Shown in pieces: positions 55,649-64,000 of a DNA stretch of 64,000 nucleotides. Below the pieces are notes generated by a model that made no database searches, had not been told where the DNA came from, and saw only the letters and a list, made by a program, of their open reading frames with translations. The translations under genes were made by a program, and so were the position numbers. Location of the stretch: NCBI GenBank assembly GCA_036507285.1, contig CM071843.1, forward strand, positions 32,558,953 through 32,622,952, written 5' to 3'. The stretch comes from Trichosanthes cucumerina (Eukaryota > Streptophyta > Magnoliopsida > Cucurbitales > Cucurbitaceae). Numbering within the stretch: the stretch's first letter is position 1; each line of letters begins with the position of its first letter.

Positions 55649-56572
55649 TTTTTGACTTAGCTTGGTGCTTTCCAAAAACGGTGGAGAAGTCTTATTGAGT
55701 GGCTTTCTGTTTGGTAGTTGAAGGACAAAGCTAGAATTCTTTGGTCTAGTGCAGTTAGGGCGCCTTCCTCTGGCACTTTTAGAAATAAAGAAACTCTAGA
55801 ATATTCTTAAATAGGTCAAATTCTTTAGTTAATTTTTGTGATCAATTTACACTGTAAAGCTCAAACTAGAGATCATAAATCAATTTACAATATTCTACCT
55901 TTCTCATCAACTTAAATTCGAGGCTTTTTGTTTGATTTTTCCCTCTTGGTGTGGGGTCATCTCGTCTCTTACAGCCTATAGGTAGTTTTAAGGTTGATGC
56001 ATAATCCAAATTCTTTGTTTATTCAAAAATAAAACGTAAAAAACCCTCTTGACCATCTATTTCTTTTCAAATTCCAGCCACACAAGTAGCTTTGATTGAA
56101 AGAACTATGAGGAAGTCTTCCGGGAAGGATAGGACCTTGATAATGGGGAGTCACCCAGTTAATTGTAAGACTATGGATTTACCAAAGGATTCCACCAGCT
56201 TAGGCGTTGAAAATAGTTAGAGAGATTTTGTTTAGTAGTTGTGAGGAGATACCCAAGGAGGCAACTAGTCCTTGAAAAAAAAAAGTGATTGCTAACAAGT
56301 ATGGTGAAGACTACCTTAGCTGGTTCAAAGGACACGACCTCCGTAGTAGTTTTAGAGGCCCCTAGCGCGGTGTGGTGGGGCAAGGTTCTATGTTTCTCGT
56401 TGGACATCATTGACGCGTTAATTTTGTAATTACTCGTTAGGTCTGATCTTACTTGATTGGAGCCCCTTCTCTAATGGGGTTCCCTTTTGTGGACTTGATT
56501 TTTTGGATGTTTGTGTATTCTTTTACTTTCTTTCTCAATCAAAAGTTGGTTCTTTACCCCAAAAAAAAAAAA
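55649..56572 (+). pseudogene. Second LINE 3' relic with A tail
   Basis: Short readable pieces (FQKRWRSLIEWLSVW near 55675, IERTMRKSSGKDRTLIMGSH near 56100) look like plant LINE ORF1 text. The end, CCCTTTTGTGGACTTGATTT and TCAATCAAAAGTTGG followed by an A run (56561-56572), is the 3' end of the same LINE family as 55085-55317. No intact domain remains. Confidence 0.6.
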
Positions 56573-57124
56573 CAAGCAAACAATTACCAAATGTAAACGG
56601 CTTTTCTTCTTGACTTACTAAAATTGAGAGATGGCAGTAGGATTAGGTATTGGGAAGATCAATGGAACAATAACAAGGTATTGTGGTAAAATTTCCCAGA
56701 ATACATATAAACCTTCCCAACATGTCACAACTACACTATAAAGAATGCTCAGAACAGTGAGTATGATTGGTGAATCCTAACTTTGAGAGCAATTTTAGAG
56801 AAAGAAATCAGAGAACTTTTGTCCATATCAACATGAGAAGTCCAAGAGCTTCTCCAAAAATTCATGCTTCTCTATTTCATCGATCGCTAATACGAAGCCA
56901 GAGGCTCTCTGGTGTAACTATATTATTAACCGTGTATTTACTATGATTTTACCTTCTATAATTTTGGGTTAAGTTTGGGCTTAAAGGCTGCTACTGTTTT
57001 TTACCGATTACTAAGTGTATTTAAAGGTGCTGTAGCCCTTTTTTTAATAATAAGAACTTCCTTTCAATTTCTCCAAGAATTCACAAACTGATTACATCAA
57101 TTTTGGTACTCAGATAGGGGCCTG
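56573..57124 (+). repeat. Putative 5' LTR and leader of gypsy element L
   Basis: It lies directly before the gag start. GGTACTCAGATAGGGG (57103-57118) could be a degraded tRNA-Met primer site, and GATTACA at about 57090 a possible LTR end. The left boundary is not defined. There is no coding content. Confidence 0.4.
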
Positions 57125-58263
57125 ATGGCTGGGAAAAAGAACCCATCCCAATCCGGTGAAGAATCAGCTTTAACCGAAACCGAAGGATTTAACCTTCAGA
57201 CTCCTCTTTCGCCTCAAGCCTTAACAAGAAAGGTATTTTCTATTGAAGCTTCTATTAAAGAAATTAACAACATGAGAGAGAAGAATCAGTTTATGAGTTC
57301 GATGGCTCAACATTTCGAGAAGTTCTCAATTCAACAATCACAACCCACAATCCAAGAATCAAACAAGATTGAAGCTGGACCATCAAGTCCTCAAGAACCG
57401 TACTTACCAGCAAACAGGAGACTCCAATATTCTCAAACTTTACACCAAGAACCATCAAGAACGTATCCACCACAGTTTAGAAGACCAGAAAACCGTAGCA
57501 AGTGTTTAAAGCACCTAGAATGGGATAGTTCTAGTGATGAAGAAGAACATTTTTGCGAAATGGCCCTGTTCCAAGGAGAGGAGAAGGACCTTGGCAGTTT
57601 CAAAACCCGAATCAAGGAATGTGGCAACCACAATACCAATTTTCTGGAGCCTGGCTATAAGATGAAGATAGATTTACCCACATTCAGAGGAAAACTTGAT
57701 CTTGAAGCATTTCTTGACTGGATCAAAGAGGTCAAAAATTTCTTTGAGTACACAAGTACACCAGAGGATCAAAAAGTTAAATTAGTAGCCTACAAACTCA
57801 AAGGAGGAGCAGCAGCGTGGGATCAATTAAAGATCAATCGATAAAGGTATGGGAAAGGCCCTATTTGGACTTGGCCAAAAATGCTTAGGCTTTTGAAAGC
57901 ACAGTTTCTATCAATTGATTATGAGCAATTATTGTACCAACCAACTTCAGCATTGTCAACAAGAGAATCGAAGTGTTGCCGAATATACAAAAGAATTCAA
58001 TCGATTGAGCACCTGCAACAACATTGGAATCCGAGAATCAACAAATTGCAAGATATATGGACGAACTTCTAGAGGATATCAGGAAGAAAGTTAGACAACA
58101 ACTAGTATACTTTTTACTCGATGCCATTTCCTTAGCTTACAGGGCTGAACAGTAGAGGATGGAAAAACAAAACAGTCAAAGTGGCAAAAGACCCTTATGG
58201 GGAGGACCAGATATCAGAAGGAATAGCAATGAGGCTGTCAAGAATGCCACTCCAAACAATATA
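57125..58263 (+). pseudogene. Gypsy element L: gag, N-terminal and capsid part
   Basis: The ATG at 57125 starts MAGKKNPSQSGEESALT. A charged, Gln-rich N-terminus and an acidic patch (WDSSSDEEEHF) lead to the capsid domain: MKIDLPTFRGKLDLEAFLDW, FEYTSTPEDQKVKLVAYKLK, GGAAAWDQLK, then an in-frame TAA (57842-57844) and RYGKGPIWTWPKMLRLLKAQ in the same frame. After a shift near 57940 it continues in other frames to 58263, where a LINE interrupts it. This is a chromovirus-like gag. Confidence 0.9.
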
Positions 58264-58344
58264 TTTTTTTTTTTTTTTTTGAGAAACATGAGTAATCATT
58301 TCATTGATAGTATGAAATGTACAAAAGAAAGGGCTAGGAACCTA

Positions 58345-59010
58345 TTACAAAAGAGATTCCCAACTATTAACAAGAGAAGTGAGACTATAATCACAAAAGT
58401 GAGGGGTTAATTTACACCAAGAGATGGCTAAAAAAATGATATAGTCGAAAAGTTTTTGTTGATCTCGAGTGCAGTCTTGGAAGATCCTATTGTTTCTCTC
58501 AATCCAGACTGACCAATAGAAAGCTTTTATGAAGTTTTCCCAAATGCAAGCTTTGTAATCCATATAGGGATGGCCCAAGAGAAGGGTCTCAAGAATCACC
58601 TCCATCTTGTTTGGGAAAGCAATCTGTAATTTAAAGGCCTTGAGAATCTTGGTCCAGATTTGAGATGTGTATCGGCATGTAGTGAAGAGGTGGATCATGG
58701 ACTCGTTGTCTTGTTTGCATAGAACACACCAATTAGGAGATGAAACAATCCAAGGAGCCTTTTTTATAAAAGTGTCCGCCGTGTTAATCCCTTCATGACT
58801 AACCTCCCATAGAAAGAAGCGGATTTTTTGGTGTAGGCCGTTTCCATATGTTGATGTATAATTCCCTGGATGGATGTCGTGTGTTGGAGACAAGTCTGTG
58901 AGAGAGCGATTTCGAAGTGAACAGGCCTGTAGCATCGAGATTCCATCTCCAAGTGTCAGTATTTGTGTGTTGTGTGGGAGGGTGGAAGAAGGGTTGATAG
59001 ACAAACCCAT
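58345..59010 (-). pseudogene. LINE ORF2: C-terminal zf-RVT domain
   Basis: It is the continuation of ORF2 after one frameshift near 58960-59010. The zinc-binding region is PNWCVLCKQDNESMIHLFTT with C at the end (CRYTSQIW), followed by KAFYWSVWIERNNRIFQDC and a stop 80 nt before the A tail. Confidence 0.9.
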
Positions 59011-61935
59011 TCTGCAATTTCATCCTCCCTTAAATTCCGGCGAAAATGCAAGTCCCATGAGCAATTGTCAGCCCCTCTCATGTTCGCAATGGAGTCATAT
59101 TTCTTCTGGGATAGATGATAAAGTCGAGGGGCTATAGCTCTGATGGTGTTGTCCCCCACCCATTGATCAAGCCAGAAGGAGGTTTGTTGGCCATTTCCCA
59201 CAACGCAACTCACATTTTCATAGATCAAATTCTTTACAGCCACAATGTGTTTCCATGGACCTCGATGGTATCTAAGCCTCTTGTGGTCTGGGTGAAGATC
59301 GAAATGCCTAGTACCAAACTTGGCAGCAATATATCTCCTCCACTGGGATGATTTTTCAGAATGAAAGCGCCAAATCCATTTTGCAAGGAGGCTCTTATTT
59401 TTGTCTTTAAGACCAATGAGCCCTAATCCACCCTCTTCCAGGGGACGACAAATAGATTTCCAGCTGATGTAATGAAAACCCCTCTTTTCTTTTGAACCAT
59501 TCCACAGGAAATGGCGAAAGGGTTTCTCCAAAGAACTGGCAGTCTCGATTGGTAACTTGAATATGGACAAATAGTATGTGGGGAGGTTTGTTAAAGTAGC
59601 CTGTATAAGAGTTAAACGGCCGCCTTTCGATAGATAAGTACCCTTCCACCCTTTGAGGCGTCTCTCAACCTTTTCAATAATGGGGGCCCAGAATGATTTA
59701 GAGCTTGGCTTACCATTCAAAGGGAGGCAGAGATAAGTCATAGGCCACTCGGCAGACTTGCAACCATATTCCTTTGCAAATTCTAATATAGATGATGATG
59801 GAAGATGAGTGCCATTGATTTCAGACTTATGGTGATTAATCGTTAGCCCATATGCTTTTTCAAAGTCTTTGACCGTCTTCATAAGGGCGGCGATATGGTC
59901 CTTTGAGGGATCAGAGAAAAGAATGGTGTCATCAGCAAACTGGAGGTAATTGATACTAAGCATCCCATTGCCCACATCAAAGCCACTAATATGGCCTTTT
60001 TGTTCTTCAGATGAAAGAAGTCTGCTGAAGCAATCAACAATTAGAATGAAAAGGAAGGGAGAGAGAGGGTCACCTTGCCTAAGCCCTCTAGTAGCCTTAA
60101 TCTTGCCTCTGGGCCGCCCATTAATAATGATGGAGAAGTTAGCAGATGAAATACAACCCCGAATCCACTTCCTCCAGGTGTGGCCAAAGCCTTTTTTAGT
60201 GAGGACAAGGTCAAGAAAATCCCAATCCACCTTATCGAAAGCCTTTTCAAAGTCAAGTTTTATAACAACACCTTGTTTCTTCCGCTTTTGATAATCTTCA
60301 ATGAGCTCATTCGCAATAAGGGATGCATCTATGATCTGTCGACCAGCCACAAAGGCAAATTGAGATTCTGAGATGGTATGTGGAAGAACCGTTTTGAGAC
60401 GTTCAGAAAGCACTCTAGCAATCACTTTGTAAAGGCCTGTGGTGAGGCTGATAGGTCTGTAGTCTCCTACAGTTTTTGCATCAACTCTTTTAGGAATAAG
60501 GAAAATGTATGTTTCATTCAAGCTTGCATTTATTATGCCCTTCTCAAAAAAATCTTGGAACACCCTCTTTATATCATCCTTGAGGGTGTTCCAAGAGGTA
60601 AAGCCATCAGGCCCAGGTGATTTGTTAGAGCCAAGATCCATAACCGCCCTTCTGATCTCATCATCTGTAAAGGGAAGCTCTAAAAGGACAGCTTGTTCTG
60701 GTGTAATAGTATCCCAATTGTCTAATTCTGGTAGAAACCTTGGATCAATGTCTTTGGTGCAGAGGGATTGATAAAAATCAATGAATTCCTCCTCAATGTC
60801 CTTGTCAGTGACCAGACTAAAGCCAGTTCGTGATAAAAGCTCCACAATTGTGCTTTTCCGTCTTTTGGTAGAGGCAATTCTGTGAAAGAAGGAGCTACTT
60901 TCATCCCCTTCTAAAGCCCATTTAAGTTTACATTTCTGTCTCCATGAAATCTCCTCTCGGAAGGATAGCTCTAAAAGTTGTGCTTTGATATCAGTTCTTC
61001 TTTGACATATAGACACATCCAAAAGAAGGGCTTCTTCCTGTTGATCAATTTTTGTAAGCTCGTTGGTCAAGTCAACCATCTGGATCTTTGAATTACCAAA
61101 GGTGGATAGATTCCATTCCTTCAAAGCGCCCTTAAGCATTTTTAGCTTCCGGATGAAGCCGTGACCTGGCCATCCGTGAGATGGGTTGTTCATCCACCAA
61201 TTCTTTAGGAAAGGCTCAAATGCCCCATGTTCAAGCCACATATTTTCGAATTTAAAATAACTGGGACCCCATCTTTGCTGTCCAAGAGTCATAATGATGG
61301 GGTAGTGATCTGATGTAACACGAGGAAGCCTTTTCACCAGTGCACTACCATATTTATCTAGGCATGGGCCCGTGATAAGGAAGCGATCAATGAGAGACAT
61401 AACAGGCCTTTCCCTGAGACTAGACCAAGTATATTTGCCGTTCGATAGAGGAGGGCCTATAAGGCCATTGCCTGAGATGAAAGAATTGAAAAGCTTCATA
61501 CTTTTGGTTTGAGGCTTGCCACTAGATTTCTCGAAGGACCACCTGGGAACATTGAAATCACCACCTAGCAGCCAATGGTCAGTATAGATAATGGATAGAT
61601 TTTTGAGCTCATCCCAAAAAGCATCTCTAATGGCATCGCGCGAAGGACCATAAATACCAGTCAGCCAGAAACAGTATCCATCTGAGAGAGAAAGGTGTAG
61701 GGATAAAGAAAAAGTACCTTCCACAATGTCAATAATCTCAATGCTTGAATCATTCCACATAATAATAATACCCCCAGAAGAGTCATGAGCATTAAGGATA
61801 GACCAAGCCACATTTCGTGAGCTCCAAAGGGTTTTGATAAAGAACCTGTCCATGCAACTTTTCTTGGTTTCTTGTAAGATGACGATTGTGGGGTTCAATT
61901 TGAGGAGGAAGTCTTTAATAAGGGCACGTTGTCTT
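58956..61935 (-). pseudogene. LINE ORF2: endonuclease and reverse transcriptase
   Basis: The frame is open from the 5' junction to 58956 with no internal stop; the first Met is at 61898. Counted from it: endonuclease with QETK (10-13), GGDFN (112-116) and SDH (196-198); RT with RPISLTTGLYKVIARVL (481-497), KLDFEKAFDKVDW (547-559), TRGLRQGDPLSPFLF (603-617) and the catalytic FADD (654-657). At NKSPGPDGFTSWNTLK a few residues seem missing against the usual pattern. The end, from about 59010, is out of frame with the zinc-binding domain. ORF2 proteins nick DNA and prime reverse transcription there. This is the best preserved enzyme in the window. Confidence 0.95.
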
Positions 61936-62098
61936 TAATACTAAACAAAAGGACGAATCTGGTATTAAAATTAATCCAGTGAAGGGGGAGGAGAATATTA
62001 CCACGAAAGTTAACAATGTCTACAACAGGCCCACTCTTGGTAAATGTTTTAGGTGTGATCAACAAGGTCACTTATCAAATGAATGCCCTCAAAGAAGG
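61936..62098 (+). pseudogene. Gypsy element L: gag zinc knuckle
   Basis: The frame resumes after the LINE: NNVYNRPTLGKCFRCD and QQGHLSNECPQRR, an intact CX2CX4HX4C zinc knuckle. It is cut at 62098/62099 by the LTR of element M; protease and beyond are lost or outside the window. Confidence 0.93.
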
Positions 62099-62388
62099 TG
62101 TTAGGAACCTAGAGCTTTCCTGTAAAAACACACAGACAAATAGCCAAACAACCCTGGAAAACACTGAGCTATTGTCTTCTCTGCAATAGTCAGTGGCTAT
62201 TTCATTGATAAGGAAATATCCAATACAAGCAACAATGGAAATGAAGGAAAGAAAACAAGATAACCTCCCAGCTTTTTGAGAGAGTTGGTTCTCTCCAATG
62301 CCTCAGCCTTTCATTAACAAAATCCACACCCTACCTCGCTCCCTACCAACACAGATAAACCTCCCCACGATACTCTTCATGGCCCACA
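62099..62388 (-). repeat. 3' LTR of chromovirus M (290 bp)
   Basis: On the minus strand it starts TGTGGGCCATGAAG (62388) and ends TTCCTAACA (62099). It is similar in length and ends to the LTR of element K. The left flank GAAGG would be one copy of the target duplication. Confidence 0.8.
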
Positions 62389-62403
62389 AGGTTTCTAACT
62401 AAC

Positions 62404-63218
62404 TTAGGAGTCATTTCCCTTTTTACCCTTCCTAGCATATGTATTAACAATCGGGGGCCTCACAATACTCTCCAGATTTTGAGGCACCTTGTCCTCAAGG
62501 TGAACGTTGGGAAATTGTTCTCGAATCACCTCTGCAGATTCCCAAGTAGCCTCACAAGCTGACCCTCCTTGCCACGAAATGAGCCACTGTTCTTCATTGT
62601 TCCTTTCGTGCCAACGAACCCCCAATCTTGCTGATGGAATAGCGGACCACTCGTATTCTGGGGTAAACAGGGGCGACTGAGATTGTACTCGAACCTCCGG
62701 CTTTACAGCCTTTTTCAACTGGGAAACGTGAAAGACATCATGAATCGATGCTTCAGGTGGTAAGGCTAATTTGTAAGCCACGAGCCCAATCCTTTCTATG
62801 ATTTCATAAGGACCATAATACTTGGGAGCAAGCTTCTCGCAACGACGTTTGGCCATTGACTTCTGTCTATAAGGCCATAACTTAAGGTAGACCAGATCCC
62901 TGATCTGAAATTCAATGTCCCTCCTTCTTTTATCGGCCTGCTTCATCCGATCCTGGGCTACTCGCAAGTTTTCTTTCAAAGCTAGTAAGGCACGGTCCCT
63001 CTCGGTGAGCAACTGATCGAGGGCATTGTTTGATGTTTTTCTATCTCCATAGGATAATAATGGTGGCGGGTGGCGACCATAGAGGACATTAAAAGGAGTG
63101 GTGTTAATGGAGATATGAAAGGTAGTATTATACCAGTATTCAGCCCAATGAAGCCACTGCTGCCACTGTGTTGGTCTTTCGCTGCAAAAACACCGAAGGT
63201 AATTTTCGAGACATCGAT
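62404..63218 (-). pseudogene. Chromovirus M: integrase C-terminus with chromodomain
   Basis: 63012-62404 is open and ends with TAA near the LTR: FQIRDLVYLKLWPYRQKSMA, KLAPKYYGPYEIIERIG, VSQLKKAV, then a chromodomain-like WLISWQGGSACEATWE and HLEDKV. Between 63218 and 63013 the middle part (WLHWAEYWYNTTFHISINTT) is in another frame. Chromodomains of this class guide integration to heterochromatin. Confidence 0.9.
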
Positions 63219-64000
63219 TTATCTCTCCGACTGTCCATCGGTTTGAGGATGGAAAGAGGTACTACGCCGCAGTTGTGTTCCTTGGAGCTTGAAGAGCTCA
63301 TTCCAGAAACGGCTAACAAAAATCTTGTCCCTATCCGAAATGATGGTTTTTGGGAAACCATGGAGTCGCACAACCTCTTTGACGAAAACGTCTGCTACTT
63401 CTTTTGCGGAAAAAGGGTGATGCAGGGCTATGAAGTGGTTGTACTTGCTCAATTGATCCACAACCACAAAAATCACATTTTTGCCGTGGGATTTAGGGAG
63501 TCCTTCGATGAAATCCATGGTAAGTTCCTCCCAGATTGCATTAGGCGCCGGTAATGGTTGTAATAACCCTGCAGGCGAGAGGGAGTCCGTCTTGTTTCGT
63601 TTACAAATATCACACTTGTCGACATACTCCTTGATATAGGACTTCATTCCCTGCCAATACAGCTCCCCTGATGAATCTTATAAGTACGTAAGAAACCGGA
63701 GTGACCCCCCAAAACGGAATCATGAAACGTGGAGAGTATGGTTGGAAGAAGGGTCGATTGGCTAGATATAACTAAACGATCCTTATACCTTAATTGGCCT
63801 TGTTGTAACAAGAGCTTTGGATGTGTTGTCGGATCAGCCTCCACTTCTTTCATCAGTCGTTGCAGCTCGAGATCTTGATCCACCTCTGCACGTATTACCT
63901 CATGATCGAGGATGGAAGGGGCTGACAGCATCCGAAGTTCACTCTCTGTTTCCTTGTCTTCATTAATTGGTCCGTGGGACAGGGCATCAGCCGCCTTATT
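63219..64000 (-). pseudogene. Chromovirus M: RNase H end and integrase core
   Basis: 63931-63644 covers the end of RNase H and the H2C2 finger (HDSVLGGHSGFLRTYK), then a shift at about 63650. 63647-63219 has CDICKRNKTD, the integrase core MDFIEGLPKSHGKN, TIISDRDKIFVSRFW and HPQTDGQSER. The catalytic Asp residues look kept. The element continues past the window end. Confidence 0.93.

Larger units (their letters stand above)
58264..61935 (-). mobile_element. 5'-truncated L1-type LINE, 3.67 kb
   Basis: On the minus strand it runs from the ORF2 endonuclease (missing only its first ~20 residues) to an A tail (T run 58264-58280). It splits the gag of element L, which resumes at 61936. No clear target duplication is visible; the 5' edge is uncertain by a few bases. 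ORF1 is absent. Confidence 0.92.

Noticed and set aside
56573..57124. Exact LTR boundaries for gypsy element L
   Set aside because: No second LTR is present and the primer-site match is poor, so I give only a putative region.

Overview
This window looks like repeat-rich heterochromatin of a flowering plant, probably a dicot. The style of the copia polyproteins and LINE tails suggests a cucurbit; that is inference, not proof. Almost every base with recognisable content belongs to transposable elements, most of them broken and nested in one another. The only host gene I can support is the C-terminal half of a TRAPP-complex subunit of the Trs33/TRAPPC6 type, three exons on the minus strand at 43737-44295.

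Layout. 1-1966 is the 5' end (LTR, primer site, leader) of minus-strand Ty1/copia element A, inserted in the integrase of a minus-strand Ty3/gypsy Tekay/Del-type element (1967-7911). 7912-18163 is a pile of truncated copia LTRs and pol remnants (elements B, C and the start of D). Plus-strand copia D (15911-28389) carries two insertions of one Ty3 LTR family: a solo LTR (19096-20522, TSD GTCGG) and a gag-only element E (22225-27662, TSD ATACT). Plus-strand copia F (28390-37476) holds a solo copia LTR (31533-33395, TSD ATAAT) in its leader. Minus-strand LTR fragments follow, then a different plus-strand copia remnant I (39862-42378) interrupted by a hAT-type MITE with a perfect 8-bp TSD.

From 42379 to 45710 lies the one low-repeat island: a tRNA-derived SINE, the TRS33 exons, and a gypsy RT relic. 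45711-51695 is a minus-strand LTR element K (TSD AAATG) that keeps only a gag start and the last codons of integrase; inside it sits an ORF1-only LINE (46050-49606) with a 16-bp TSD and duplicated GC-rich 5' monomers. Beyond are a hAT-type MITE containing a Tourist-like MITE (52931-53636), LINE ORF2 relics with a nested LINE tail (53645-56572), a plus-strand gypsy gag (element L, 57125-62098) split by a 3.7-kb minus-strand LINE, and a minus-strand chromovirus M (62099 to the window end).

How the parts relate. Several breaks restore an open frame when the insert and one target duplication are ignored, so the order of insertion can be read. Most stops are TGG or CGA codons changed by C-to-T or G-to-A, as expected for methylated, silenced repeats. 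The best candidates for something new are (1) an array of paired 12-bp palindromes, GCGTTGCAACGC, 20-21 bp apart within a pair and repeating about every 70 bp, directly upstream of the TATA box in the element E LTR family and also present in the leader of the unrelated copia F; (2) a two-copy module in E made of a conserved two-hairpin RNA motif, about 90 nt of T-rich sequence, an acceptor-like AG and an ATG, each placed just after a stop codon; and (3) three tandem stem-loops with compensating stem changes and a fixed 17-nt loop in the gypsy LTR. No CRISPR, tRNA gene or rRNA was found.
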